Origin: a virus
IMG/VR virus record: IMGVR_UViG_3300040801_001492
Span: 1 to 64,000 of that record
DNA length: 64,000 nt
Direction: 5' to 3' (one strand)
Shown here: positions 1 through 8,688 of the stretch, piece by piece
Numbering within the stretch: position 1 is the first letter of the stretch
How the letters are laid out: every line of letters starts with the position of its first letter
Translations under genes and position numbers: made by a program
Notes under the pieces: model-generated
The model's input: the letters and a program-made list of their open reading frames with translations, nothing else
Database searches by the model: none
Told to the model about the DNA's origin: nothing

Positions 1-1131
1 CCCCCCTGAACTTACTGATATATCATAATCCTCATTATTATAGGATATGTTGTTTTTAAGTGTTCTTGTTTGTTCGAGGCTATCAGAGCTATCGGTATTC
101 CATAGCTTTATCCCATATGTTGTATATCCAAACCCATCATACCAACCATTGTGGTAAATAGTATTATTGAATATATAGCTGCTATTTGCTGCTGTTTCGT
201 TGTCATTGAAGTTTATTCCAGCATACCTATTATATGCAATAATAGAGTTAGTAATTTTCCTTCTTAATTCTATTGAGGGATCAAGATATACAAAGCCTAT
301 CTTAAACCCGTTACCCATAGCATACAGAGAACCATTATTAAATGACCAGCAACTATCAACCTCTACGTATCCCTGGTCAAAGAAAACAAAGCCGTTATCA
401 GAACAATTCCATGCTCTGCATCCTTTAAAGTATGTACTACTTAATTCATCGTCATCCTCAATAGTCGAAAACCCTGAACCCCTTTCTCCAGGCGTATAAC
501 TATACGGATCAATACAATTATAGGCGTCACAATTTATTACCTGAACATTTCTTGGTGTGCTTAACCGAAACGCTATACCCTGTATATTATATATAACACA
601 TTCCTCAAATATCACATCCTGCCCTCCTGTTAAAAACGCAAAGCACTGCACCGGCGTTCCGCCTATACCTCCCTCAACTTGATTAACATTTCTTATGTGC
701 AGTCCTTTAAACCAACAATAATCAGCAGCAGGCTCTCTTATCCCATAATGACCTGTAACTTCAGGCACAATATTTCCACAGTCTAATATAGGTGTCTGCT
801 CCGGATAAGCCCAATAATGCACATAATTGCCTTCTGTGCCTATTTGTGTTATTTCATAACCTGTTCCACCACTTGACCTGTTGGGATAATACCAGGCACT
901 TTCTCCCTCCTCTAAATCTTTATAATAGATACCGCCCATAAAGTAAATAGTATCACCAGGGTCTATCGCCAAATGATTAAATGCTTTCCCCCATGTAGCC
1001 CATGCACCGGTAGAAGATGAATCTGTACCTGCATTAGAATCGTTACCTCTGGGCGACACATACCACGTATCCTGTCCATAAATGTTTATGCCAAGAGTTA
1101 ATATAAATAATATCACTAAGTATTTTCTCAT
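1..1131 (-). CDS. Secreted parallel beta-helix protein, C-terminus off the window
   Basis: I read this frame by hand. It is open from an ATG at 1131 to position 1, so 377 residues are visible and the end is missing. It starts with a signal peptide (MRKYLVILFILTLGINIYGQ), followed by TWYVSPRGNDSNAG, a typical opening of right-handed beta-helix carbohydrate-active or surface proteins. Later there are many short Asn/Gly-rich turns such as NNTIYHNG and NNISYNN. The stop of the upstream gene lies 2 nt before... its neighbour in transcription (1133-1894), so the two are co-transcribed at the distal end of the left arm. Beta-helix proteins in phages usually bind or degrade surface glycans, and that role is inferred here. 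A cleavable signal peptide is odd for a virion part. GC is higher than in the early arm. Confidence 0.75.
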   Translation of the reverse strand, partial: MRKYLVILFILTLGINIYGQDTWYVSPRGNDSNAGTDSSSTGAWATWGKAFNHLAIDPGDTIYFMGGIYYKDLEEGESAWYYPNRSSGGTGYEITQIGTEGNYVHYWAYPEQTPILDCGNIVPEVTGHYGIREPAADYCWFKGLHIRNVNQVEGGIGGTPVQCFAFLTGGQDVIFEECVIYNIQGIAFRLSTPRNVQVINCDAYNCIDPYSYTPGERGSGFSTIEDDDELSSTYFKGCRAWNCSDNGFVFFDQGYVEVDSCWSFNNGSLYAMGNGFKIGFVYLDPSIELRRKITNSIIAYNRYAGINFNDNETAANSSYIFNNTIYHNGWYDGFGYTTYGIKLWNTDSSDSLEQTRTLKNNISYNNEDYDISVSSGG

Positions 1132-1132
1132 A

Positions 1133-1894
1133 TTAATAAATTGAAAATTCACTATTTAACCATGTTCTTATTGATGCCTGATCCCCGCTGCTATCAGCAC
1201 CTTCTCTTACTATAACATAGAAATATGCCACATCGGAGTAATAACCAAGTGCCGCCCTGCTACCAAGCCTTATGCCGCTCATGTTCTCTGCCCCCACATC
1301 AAGACCCGTCTCTTCACTATCATTGTCTATCCTAAAGGTACTGGATGCCCCGTTGAACACTGCTGTCATCAAGTGCAACTGATCATAAACCATTGTTGCC
1401 GTTATGCCCGCCGTTGTGCCTGCATTAAGGTAAAGTTCAGTCGAATCTGACGACTGTGCCAAGCGAGGGTCTAAATTAGCATCCGATGAGCTAAAAAAAG
1501 CACCATATTGTTCATGGGTGTGTGCCCTGAGAACAAGATACACCGTAATGGGTTGGTCAAGGGTGTCTATGCCCGAATCATAATATATGTAATTATCAAC
1601 ACCATCAAAAAACACACTATCGCCTGAATGTCTTGGCATGTCTGTTAATGTTGATTGCTCTAAATGCCTATCGTTTCCAGACTTGTCATTCCATTGGTTT
1701 ATTGTGTCATTCGTTTCATAGGTCATATAAGTAGCTATAGCCTCAAATTCTGCATAGGTATTCCCATCATCCATACACGCTGGTCTGCCACTCGAAACAT
1801 AATGAGCCGAATTGACAATAAGCCCACCACTAACTTGCCCAAAGCAAATTATCGGCAGCAATAAAAGTAATATGCCAAAATATAGTTTTTTCAT
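1133..1894 (-). CDS. Secreted LamG/concanavalin A-like domain protein
   Basis: This is a 253-residue protein. Residues 1-19 form a signal peptide ending in CFGQ, the usual Bacteroidota pattern with Gln after the cut. The middle matches the concanavalin A-like (LamG) signature: INQWNDKSGNDRHLEQ, then VFFDGVDNYIYYDSG, then beta-strands ending with RLGSRAALGYYSDVAYFYVI. This fold usually binds sugars. The gene overlaps the upstream fibre-like gene by 4 nt (ATGA) and is 1 nt from the next signal-peptide gene, so three exported proteins sit in one block. It could be a receptor-binding or host-surface protein made by the phage. The fold call is firm; the role is inferred. Confidence 0.7.
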   Translation of the reverse strand: MKKLYFGILLLLLPIICFGQVSGGLIVNSAHYVSSGRPACMDDGNTYAEFEAIATYMTYETNDTINQWNDKSGNDRHLEQSTLTDMPRHSGDSVFFDGVDNYIYYDSGIDTLDQPITVYLVLRAHTHEQYGAFFSSSDANLDPRLAQSSDSTELYLNAGTTAGITATMVYDQLHLMTAVFNGASSTFRIDNDSEETGLDVGAENMSGIRLGSRAALGYYSDVAYFYVIVREGADSSGDQASIRTWLNSEFSIY

Positions 1895-3282
1895 TCTAAG
1901 TGTCCAAATATGTTAATAATTAACTGTCGTGGTTTGGCTGTCGCCTCTTTGATGGTAGCCCAAAACCATTTACCAGCAGCAACAGTCCCATTTGTCATAC
2001 CTGTTGAGGAATCTCCCGAAGTAGTGCTTGTCACCGTAAGGTCACTTGTTAATACCTCAGTAGCCCCTGCATCTCTGTAATTGTCATCATAGTACAGGTT
2101 AATATCAACATCAGGCGAGCTGCCCTGAACAACAGCAGTAACAGAATCAATGACAAGACTGTAACCCCCGCCTATCTGAGTGCCAAATAAAACACTATCT
2201 ACATTGAAAAACAGAGTGTCATTGACATTGTTATATCCTATCGTATAAGAGTACATCGGTCTTACATCATCAATAAGCAGGGGCTCATCTGTTGACCTTG
2301 CTGAATAAGGAACATAAGGATTTAAGGTATCAGCACCATCGTAGAAATAAAGGTTGCTGCTAACATCAGAGGTGATACTGTCAAGCTCAACCATATCGCC
2401 TCCTGTTACCCCTACATTTAGCTTTGCAACGGTTAGGTCTGCTATTGACGTGTTACCCGTATGGCTCTCATTAGATATGTCTGCCTTTGCGTTTATCTGC
2501 GTCTGCACATCTGTACCCGATATTGTCTTTAATAGCTCTGCATCACCCTCGGTAATCACATCATCACCTATTGTTATCTGTGTGGTGAAGGTAGGAGATG
2601 AAAACATTGTAGCTTTACTTTCGTTAGTAACATTATTAAGAGATAGATCAGTCTTTAGCTCTGCTGCAGAGCGTGCAGTAATAGTATTATCTGCGTTAAA
2701 CCTTGGAAAAGTAACTGCCGAAGGATTAGTTAAGGTAAATATATTCTGTCCTATTGTTGTACCACCGAGACTTGTTCGTCCTGTAGCTGCCACTAAACCA
2801 GTAGCACCACCATCCCATTTAAGTCGGTCTGTATATGCAGTATTCCAGTTAGTAGAATTATCTGATACAATGGAATAACTTCCTGCACCTGTACGAGACA
2901 ATAATCCATTCGATCCAAAATCACCGTCTTCTAAATATCCTTGAGTACTGTGGTCTCCCCAACCATAGGCTGTATTCCAGTTAGCTGAGTTATTAGCAAT
3001 AGAAGAACCCCAAGCAGCTCCTGTTGAAAGAGCTATACCTGCATCTGGATATGTCATACTACCGCCACCTCCTGTACCAGCCAGTCTAACACCTTGAGAA
3101 TAGAAATAAATAGTATCATTACTTATTATAGCACTATCTATTTTTTGTATATTACTACCAGATACGGAATCACCTATCTGTATTCCACTGATAGCATTTA
3201 TTCTATATTTAAAAACATTCTGACTGAAAGCAGCAGATGCTATAAATAAAAATCCTATAATTATTAGTATTAATTTCTTCAT
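1891..3282 (-). CDS. Fibre-like repetitive protein with a signal peptide
   Basis: This is a 463-residue protein. It begins with MKKLILIIIGFLFIASAAFSQ, a clear signal peptide. The rest is low-complexity Ser/Thr/Asn/Gly sequence with phage-fibre repeats: SANWNTAYGWGDHSTQGYL is echoed by STNWNTAYTDRLKWDGG, and RTSLGGTTIGQNIFTL and TFPRFNADNTITARSAAELK resemble tail-fibre stalks. The C-terminal 150 residues look like a beta-rich tip. It overlaps the next gene by 4 nt and follows 3284-3577 at 1 nt. The likely role is host recognition. Export of such a protein is unexpected, because tail fibres normally assemble in the cytoplasm. Base composition is richer in GC than most of the window, which suggests exchange. 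Confidence 0.6.
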   Translation of the reverse strand: MKKLILIIIGFLFIASAAFSQNVFKYRINAISGIQIGDSVSGSNIQKIDSAIISNDTIYFYSQGVRLAGTGGGGSMTYPDAGIALSTGAAWGSSIANNSANWNTAYGWGDHSTQGYLEDGDFGSNGLLSRTGAGSYSIVSDNSTNWNTAYTDRLKWDGGATGLVAATGRTSLGGTTIGQNIFTLTNPSAVTFPRFNADNTITARSAAELKTDLSLNNVTNESKATMFSSPTFTTQITIGDDVITEGDAELLKTISGTDVQTQINAKADISNESHTGNTSIADLTVAKLNVGVTGGDMVELDSITSDVSSNLYFYDGADTLNPYVPYSARSTDEPLLIDDVRPMYSYTIGYNNVNDTLFFNVDSVLFGTQIGGGYSLVIDSVTAVVQGSSPDVDINLYYDDNYRDAGATEVLTSDLTVTSTTSGDSSTGMTNGTVAAGKWFWATIKEATAKPRQLIINIFGHLE

Positions 3283-3283
3283 A

Positions 3284-3577
3284 TTAACTTGGTTTCTTAA
3301 ATGATGTTAATGTCTCCCAGTCAGTATCTTCGTCACCATCCCAGCCTGTATCTGTTAGTTTAATATCTAAATACAGTGTATTATCAGCAAACCTAAATCT
3401 AAACTCATTATCGCCGTCTACAAACTTAATATTCTTTAGTTCTAACGTATCTTCGTCAGAGAATTTAGTATTTATAAAATCAGCTAAAGCACTAGCCCAT
3501 CCTCTTATGAAAGGCCGACCTGCTGTATAATAATACCTACGAAAAGTTAAGTCTGGAATTATTCTAAATATTCCCAT
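3284..3577 (-). CDS. Small virion-associated protein sharing an N-terminal module with the protein at 9992-10921
   Basis: This is a 97-residue protein. Its first 50 residues (MGIFRIIPDLTFRRYYY, then RPFIRGWASALADFINTKF) match the N-terminus of the 309-residue protein at 9992-10921 (MSIFKIVPDLNFAKYHA, then KPRIADWANAIADFINHRF). The shared N-terminus probably docks to the same virion part, with different C-terminal strands. It lies between the fibre-like genes and the small structural genes, in the same transcriptional direction and with short gaps. No enzyme motif is visible. Confidence 0.55.
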   Translation of the reverse strand: MGIFRIIPDLTFRRYYYTAGRPFIRGWASALADFINTKFSDEDTLELKNIKFVDGDNEFRFRFADNTLYLDIKLTDTGWDGDEDTDWETLTSFKKPS

Positions 3578-3594
3578 GGTTATACTGATTGTTT

Positions 3595-3921
3595 TTAATT
3601 ATCTTGATAACTACCTATAATATGCACATAAATATCACTTTGATCCCCATGTATAGCATATATATCACTAAGTTTATTATGTTCTATTGTTACTTCTTCA
3701 CCAGCAGCTAATACATAACCATCGCTGGCAGTAATAGCAGATGTACCCACAGTAACAGAGGCAGCATTATCTGCATGTGCTTTAATAGTTATCCATCCTG
3801 ATTTATTTACATTATATACTTGTGTAATTGTAGTACCTACAGTTACTGTATCTGCAAAGAAAACAGTTGGATAAGATGTATTTCTAGCTATTCGTTGACT
3901 TGAATCTGGTATATTTCCCAT
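3595..3921 (-). CDS. Small beta-rich structural protein, unrecognised
   Basis: This is a 108-residue protein with no signal peptide or membrane segment. The sequence alternates hydrophobic and polar residues (TVTVGTTITQVYNV, WITIKAHADNAASVTVG, YVLAAGEEVTIEHNKL), as in a small beta-sandwich such as a decoration or head-fibre protein. The N-terminus is MGNIPDSSQRIARNTSYP. It sits in the tail/fibre block between a small membrane protein and the 97-residue module protein. A virion role is inferred from position and composition only. Confidence 0.5.
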   Translation of the reverse strand: MGNIPDSSQRIARNTSYPTVFFADTVTVGTTITQVYNVNKSGWITIKAHADNAASVTVGTSAITASDGYVLAAGEEVTIEHNKLSDIYAIHGDQSDIYVHIIGSYQDN

Positions 3922-3932
3922 TGTATTATATT

Positions 3933-4085
3933 TTAATGTCTTTTGTCAATAATCTTATCATCTTCATCTTCGGTTACATCAGGTAACTTAGGATCAACTT
4001 TTATACTTTTAAACTTTTTAGTTAAAAGAAACCCTAAAGCTACTAATATACCTACTATTCCTAAAAAAATTAATATATATTTCAT
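3933..4085 (-). CDS. Small single-span membrane protein, possible holin or spanin-like
   Basis: This 50-residue ORF runs from an ATG at 4085 to a TAA at 3933-3935. Residues 1-22 (MKYILIFLGIVGILVALGFLL) form one membrane helix. A Lys-rich stretch (TKKFKSIK) and an acidic tail (PDVTEDEDDKIIDK) follow, which is typical of a small type-I or type-III membrane protein. It lies 12 nt downstream of the BACON-like gene, in the arm that also holds the endolysin-like gene at 8183-8632, so a lysis role is possible. Nothing proves it; small membrane proteins of other function look the same. Confidence 0.5.
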   Translation of the reverse strand: MKYILIFLGIVGILVALGFLLTKKFKSIKVDPKLPDVTEDEDDKIIDKRH

Positions 4086-4096
4086 AATATGTTGTT

Positions 4097-4444
4097 TTAT
4101 TCTACGTGTATTTGTTGTGTTAAGGTAATATCTACTTGTGTGGCTTCGCCAGCATCGTCTGTTATACGTATAGTCATACTTCTAAGTGATCCTGTAGTAT
4201 TATTTTCACGTGCTTCGACTCTAAAAGAATAATCTCCTGTATCACCTGTAGTAGAAAGTATTCCCCAACCTGTACCATCACTAGTATCTACCTTTGCTAT
4301 AGAAGTATCCATATCATCAGGACTTACATCTATAGCACAATAATCGCTATAATCACCGCTATCTCCTCCGAGAAGCAGTTCGTTAGTATCTGTTGATATA
4401 ACAGGTTCTACTTCAGTATTATGTAATAAACTATGATGTATCAT
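4097..4444 (-). CDS. BACON-like Ig-fold protein
   Basis: I place the start at the ATG at 4444, where TAATG joins it to the stop of the large fibre gene, giving 115 residues. An in-frame upstream extension to 4480 would need a codon inside the neighbour. The second half fits the BACON pattern: GWGILSTTGDTGDYSFRV, then ENNTTGSLRSMTIRITD, and a final VDITLTQQ. These are the Trp-Asn-Arg-repeat-strand-Gln features of that Bacteroidota domain, which is often carbohydrate-associated. crAssphage is known for a BACON-domain protein. The tight coupling to the fibre gene suggests a tip or chaperone role. The family call is by eye. Confidence 0.5.
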   Translation of the reverse strand: MIHHSLLHNTEVEPVISTDTNELLLGGDSGDYSDYCAIDVSPDDMDTSIAKVDTSDGTGWGILSTTGDTGDYSFRVEARENNTTGSLRSMTIRITDDAGEATQVDITLTQQIHVE

Positions 4445-7320
4445 TATAAAGGACTTACTGCTGTTGAACGTGTTGACCATAAATATCTTGTTGTTCCGCC
4501 ATCATCCCACCTAAGAACAGTAGCTAGAATTACCGCTGTTGATGTGTAGGCTATAGTTGATGGGTCTGAATTAGCTGGTAATGTGAGTGTACCATTGGTA
4601 TCACTCTTTATTATCAGCACACCACTATCGCCGTCTACCATGTGGGATATACTAAGTGTGCCTGTTGCCTGTGAGGTGGGAGCCCATGTGAAGTTATGTG
4701 AAGTATCAAAATCCCAAGAAGGATTAGCATCATTATCTGTTGTTATCCATGCTACATCACCTTCATCATATACTTCCTTACTGTCTACTGTCATTGTACC
4801 AACAACATTAAAAACTCCACCACTATAAGTTAGGTTACTTTCTCCTTCTACTTCACTAGCACTTGTCCATACAGCTAACTCATTATTAGAAGGACTACCC
4901 GCTACACTAGCATAGCCTGTATGCGTATGTCCTGGATTTGAGCCCGATGTTACATTAGCTCCTGTAACTGTTGTAGCAGCTAACGTACCAGTAATCTGCA
5001 ACGTTGCACCATCCCAGTTAAGTGAACTGGCTCCTTCAACTGCACTACTACTAGTCCAAACAGCAAGATAATTATTTTGTGGTGTTCCGCTTATAGTTGG
5101 TACACCATCTACTGCAAAAGTAATAGTATTACTTGAACGAGATACGCTCATACCAGAACCTTCAGAAAAAACTATTGTTTCTCCATCATTTATAGTAGTA
5201 GCTGCTTCATTATCAGTATCAATATTAAATGATCCCATTGCATTACTGATAGATAGTGGTACTGAAGTTATATTGTCCCAATGTACCTGGCCACCACTAC
5301 CGCTTGTATTAAGTTCAGTTTCTGTATAATATCTGGCATCAAAACCAGTATAAGAAGATAAATTACTTATAGCTGATGTTGTATGTGTATGTCCAGGATT
5401 ACTTCCTGTAGTAACATTAGCACCTGTAACAGTTGTTCCTGCTATAGTACCAGTTACCTGTAAAGTACTACCATCCCAAGTAAGATTAGCATCGCCACCA
5501 ATAGAATCACCGCCTAATGTACTCCAAAAAGCTAATTGGTTCTGTACTGGTGTTCCATCTATGGCAGGCACATCATCTATTGCAAAAGTAAGAATATCCT
5601 GTCCTGCATCTACTCCTGTAGTAGGAGTAATAGTAATATTACTTCCACCTACGAAATCTACATAGTCAGTGCCTGAAGAAGCACCAACAGTTCCTTTATC
5701 TACACCATCAACCTTAAGGTTCCATCCACCATAGTAATCTTTTGTATTAAAAGTAGACCAATCGGCTGATGTCAAATAACCACTCTGTACAGCACTAGCT
5801 GATTGAGTAGCTATAGTATGTTGTCCTGATGTTAAGTGATAATACTGACCAGCACTACCACCTTGCTTAGATGTTGTATCATTGTGTGCTATTACGCTGC
5901 CTATAAATATCCAATTACTACCGTCGAATGTATGCCATCCTACGTCATTAGTAGGAGTAATAGAGTTTTCTTCTACATTAAGAGTATCACCATCGCTAGG
6001 TGTAGTTTCATCCCAAGTACTACCTGTTGAATCCCATTCATATATACGATTAGCTACCATAGCCTGTGCCGTTACTGAACTATTACCAGTAGCAGTATTT
6101 ATATATCTATCTCCATCATCAGGAGCAGCGGGTTCATTAGTAGTAAAATTAATTATATCTGTAACCCCAGTTAACCATGTTATTCCTGATGCCATAGCAC
6201 CATCTACATAACCCTTATCTACTAAAGAACGTGCAGTATAATTACCAGAATAGTCTGCATCATACTGTAATCCTGCGGGTGTACCACTTCCATCTGTAAT
6301 GGTAGTAGCACTTGTAAAGCTTAAATCATTATCTTCTATAGTTAATCCTTCAATAGTTACACCAGCATCGGTTGTTGATTCGGTTATAGTATCTACATAA
6401 AGAGTACCTGATAATTCTGCTGATCCGAATACTTCAAGTGCATATGTGGGAGCACCAATACCAATACCTACCTTACTATCTTTTAATATAGTACCTTCTA
6501 TAGTAACACCAGCATCTGCTGTATATTCAGTAAGGTCATCTATCTTTAAAATATCTCCTGAACGGCCGTCTAATAAAGCATATTGACTATGATCATCATC
6601 CGATAACCCACCTAACTCATCATGATCTAAACTAGCTTCGGCGACTATACTAGCTACTGAGCGTTTGGTTAAAAATCCTGTACCATCATCAATAGCTACT
6701 ACATGAAGCTCTGCATCATCATCAGGTAGTTCAGGCATTGTTACAAATCCAGTAGGATATATAGAGAAAACAATATCTGTTGTATCTGGTTTATAAACGA
6801 CAAATGAATATGTATAAACAGGAGTATTGGTATCTCTAATAGACCAAAAAGCAGATGTACTATAAGTACCTGTTAAGACTCTTTTAGAAGAAATAGTTAT
6901 ATCAGTATCATCTAAAGCACTAATATTTAAACCATTAGTACTTGAATCTAACTCTATAGAAGCATGATCTGTAGTACCATCATTATTAGAAAAAATTATA
7001 CCCGGCGTACCTGAACTATCTTCTATATGTAGATATTTATCTGTAGTATCATAATAAAGATTACTTTGACTATCTATATCACCACCAGTAGCACCTATCA
7101 CCAAAGGTTGCTTACCTGATTCAGTACCCCAAACTACAGGATCAGATGACCAAACAAGATTAGTACCATCATTAGATAAAAAATCACCTATATGACCACT
7201 AAATTCCAACAATGATGCTGGAAAAGTTATAGAGCCAGAATACTCTAAAGGATCATTACCTGAAGGAGCACCTGAGCTACTATAAGTAAATGGACTATCA
7301 TTAATTGAAAAAGCACTCAT
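4444..7320 (-). CDS. Large tail-fibre or appendage protein
   Basis: This 958-residue protein is rich in Thr, Ser, Gly and Asp. Repeated stalk modules are visible. One copy reads WDGSTLQVTGTIAGTTVTG then GSNPGHTHT. A second reads WDGATLQITGTLAATTVTG then GSNPGHTHT. A pair around ITESTTDAGVTIEG and LTEYTADAGVTIEG repeats in the first third. A middle segment (EPAAPDDGDRYINTATGN, then WDETTPSDGDTLNVEEN) resembles domains found in phage tail-tip and fibre proteins. No signal peptide is present, unlike the 463-residue fibre-like protein. The gene starts 4 nt inside the end of the upstream gene. The role is adsorption, as a trimeric fibre, inferred from composition and repeats. Confidence 0.75.
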   Translation of the reverse strand: MSAFSINDSPFTYSSSGAPSGNDPLEYSGSITFPASLLEFSGHIGDFLSNDGTNLVWSSDPVVWGTESGKQPLVIGATGGDIDSQSNLYYDTTDKYLHIEDSSGTPGIIFSNNDGTTDHASIELDSSTNGLNISALDDTDITISSKRVLTGTYSTSAFWSIRDTNTPVYTYSFVVYKPDTTDIVFSIYPTGFVTMPELPDDDAELHVVAIDDGTGFLTKRSVASIVAEASLDHDELGGLSDDDHSQYALLDGRSGDILKIDDLTEYTADAGVTIEGTILKDSKVGIGIGAPTYALEVFGSAELSGTLYVDTITESTTDAGVTIEGLTIEDNDLSFTSATTITDGSGTPAGLQYDADYSGNYTARSLVDKGYVDGAMASGITWLTGVTDIINFTTNEPAAPDDGDRYINTATGNSSVTAQAMVANRIYEWDSTGSTWDETTPSDGDTLNVEENSITPTNDVGWHTFDGSNWIFIGSVIAHNDTTSKQGGSAGQYYHLTSGQHTIATQSASAVQSGYLTSADWSTFNTKDYYGGWNLKVDGVDKGTVGASSGTDYVDFVGGSNITITPTTGVDAGQDILTFAIDDVPAIDGTPVQNQLAFWSTLGGDSIGGDANLTWDGSTLQVTGTIAGTTVTGANVTTGSNPGHTHTTSAISNLSSYTGFDARYYTETELNTSGSGGQVHWDNITSVPLSISNAMGSFNIDTDNEAATTINDGETIVFSEGSGMSVSRSSNTITFAVDGVPTISGTPQNNYLAVWTSSSAVEGASSLNWDGATLQITGTLAATTVTGANVTSGSNPGHTHTGYASVAGSPSNNELAVWTSASEVEGESNLTYSGGVFNVVGTMTVDSKEVYDEGDVAWITTDNDANPSWDFDTSHNFTWAPTSQATGTLSISHMVDGDSGVLIIKSDTNGTLTLPANSDPSTIAYTSTAVILATVLRWDDGGTTRYLWSTRSTAVSPL

Positions 7321-7574
7321 ACTGTACGATATTTTCTACAACGGTTATATAATATCTGAACCTGCTCATTAATATAATCATAATGGTCATCTTGAAAAAT
7401 CAAAACTCCATACTTTAAAGCATTTAATAAATTAGAAGCATACAGTAATAGGTCTAGATTAGTATTAGAAGAACGTCCTAATTTACAGTCACGTGCTATT
7501 AATAAACCTAAATCTACTAATACTGTCTTAGCCTTAACAACTAATGCATCATAATAATCCTGTGTCCAGACCAT
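7317..7574 (-). CDS. Small helical protein, unrecognised
   Basis: This 85-residue protein starts MVWTQDYYDALVVKAKTVL. It is predicted mostly helical, with Leu- and Tyr-rich stretches (LDLLLYASNLLNALKYG) and ends in RCRKYRTV. It overlaps the fibre gene by 4 nt and follows the 196-residue gene by 6 nt, so it is translated with them. A tail or fibre assembly role is possible, but there is no recognisable motif. Confidence 0.5.
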   Translation of the reverse strand: MVWTQDYYDALVVKAKTVLVDLGLLIARDCKLGRSSNTNLDLLLYASNLLNALKYGVLIFQDDHYDYINEQVQILYNRCRKYRTV

Positions 7575-7580
7575 AATATT

Positions 7581-8171
7581 TTACCATAAATCGGTTAAAC
7601 TTCTAGCACTATAGAAACCATTTATAGTCTCTACTATCTCTTCAAAATCAGTATACCTACTAAGCTCAGCTGCCCTAACAGCAGCATCTAACATGGCTAT
7701 AATAAGAAACTGTAACCTACTTTCGTGATAATCTAAATCATCTACATCGAGCTCAAAAGGAAGCTGTGCTGCTTTACAGTATGCTTCAGCAAGAAAACCT
7801 TCCGTTTCAGTATCAGTCATACTGCCTTCAGTATCGTGTTCTACATCTAGTTTTATTGTATAATATCCATCAGGAAAGTAATCAGCATCTAGAGAAGCTC
7901 CGGTACCATCTAAGAGGTCTTCGGGGTTAACATCATAATATGAATTTATTGAATCCCCGAATAAATTTACAGAAGTAGCTCCTAAACTGATTAAATTAAT
8001 ACCTCCTACTGAATCATATAATTCTAATGTATAATCTGTACTATCATATGTAACTGTTAAATCAACTGAAGTAATATCTGCATCACTAAAACCTACCCAG
8101 TCGGTATTATCAGATAACTTAAATTTTGTTGCGTTTGTATATTCTTCTATTGCAATAGCTAATGTTGCCAT
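7581..8171 (-). CDS. Virion-associated protein with a beta-rich N-terminus and helical C-terminus
   Basis: This is a 196-residue protein. The first 120 residues are beta-rich and acidic (SVDLTVTYDSTDYTLELYD, DYFPDGYYTIKLDVEHD), and the last 70 are helical (LDYHESRLQFLIIAMLDAAVRAAELS). It sits between the endolysin-like gene and the fibre genes and has no signal peptide. The mix resembles small tail or neck accessory proteins. I do not recognise a family. Confidence 0.5.
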   Translation of the reverse strand: MATLAIAIEEYTNATKFKLSDNTDWVGFSDADITSVDLTVTYDSTDYTLELYDSVGGINLISLGATSVNLFGDSINSYYDVNPEDLLDGTGASLDADYFPDGYYTIKLDVEHDTEGSMTDTETEGFLAEAYCKAAQLPFELDVDDLDYHESRLQFLIIAMLDAAVRAAELSRYTDFEEIVETINGFYSARSLTDLW

Positions 8172-8182
8172 TCTTTATTTTT

Positions 8183-8632
8183 TTAATTGAAATAATCTAA
8201 AAAACCATATTTTTTCCTTAACTTCCTATAACCAAGTAATCTATTCTTAGGATAACGCTTTATACAAACAGAAGAATCTTGATTGCCACCCAAAATATAA
8301 ATATATCTATCATCATGATTGATATAGAAACCTACATGTCCTTTCCACGATACTTTGCTCTCTCTCCAAAGAACAACAATACAACCTAATTCAGGTTCAT
8401 CTAGTTCAACACCTACATCAAGCCATGAACGTGCTGTTAATTTACCAGAACGCTCGTAATAATTTCTTTTACATAAGTAATTAATGAAAGCTGAGCACCA
8501 AGCAGTCTCATCTGTCTGTACCCAATTTTCGCCTATTTCTTCAAAAAAATCTAATATTTGTGGATTATGTTGCTCTCCAGTTATCTCTTCTAACCCATAA
8601 TACTGAAAAGCTTCATGAAGCAAATCAATCAT
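8183..8632 (-). CDS. Endolysin-like CHAP/NlpC-type peptidoglycan amidase (TIGR02594 type)
   Basis: This 149-residue protein matches the TIGR02594 family almost throughout. The catalytic Cys is C46 in TAWCSAFINYL. TARSWLDVGVELDEPELG and then VLWR follow. The catalytic His is H99 in WKGHVGFYI. The ending GGNQDSSVCIKRYP then LLGYRKLR is also typical. Such proteins cut peptide bonds in peptidoglycan. There is no signal peptide, so a holin or a virion location would be needed to reach the wall. It lies just after the terminator of the 420-residue structural gene and before the fibre block, which fits either an endolysin or a virion-associated hydrolase. Confidence 0.85.
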   Translation of the reverse strand: MIDLLHEAFQYYGLEEITGEQHNPQILDFFEEIGENWVQTDETAWCSAFINYLCKRNYYERSGKLTARSWLDVGVELDEPELGCIVVLWRESKVSWKGHVGFYINHDDRYIYILGGNQDSSVCIKRYPKNRLLGYRKLRKKYGFLDYFN

Positions 8633-8645
8633 ATAAGATATAATA

Positions 8646-8674
8646 AAGTGTAGGGGTGGTATTCCCCTACACTT
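8646..8674 (-). terminator. Strong intrinsic hairpin terminator
   Basis: A 10-bp perfect stem (AGTGTAGGGG with CCCCTACACT) has a 7-nt loop and is followed on the minus strand by TTTATTAT. On the plus strand it is followed by an AT-rich tract, so it may work in both directions. It sits directly after the 420-residue structural gene, which suggests that gene is highly expressed. Confidence 0.8.
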
Positions 8675-8688
8675 AAATTATTTTTATC

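Noticed and set aside
2354-2878. 174-codon plus-strand ORF opposite the fibre-like gene
   Set aside because: It lies wholly inside a well-supported minus-strand gene, has no homology pattern and arises from the fibre codon bias. The same holds for other plus-strand ORFs in 1-29,000.
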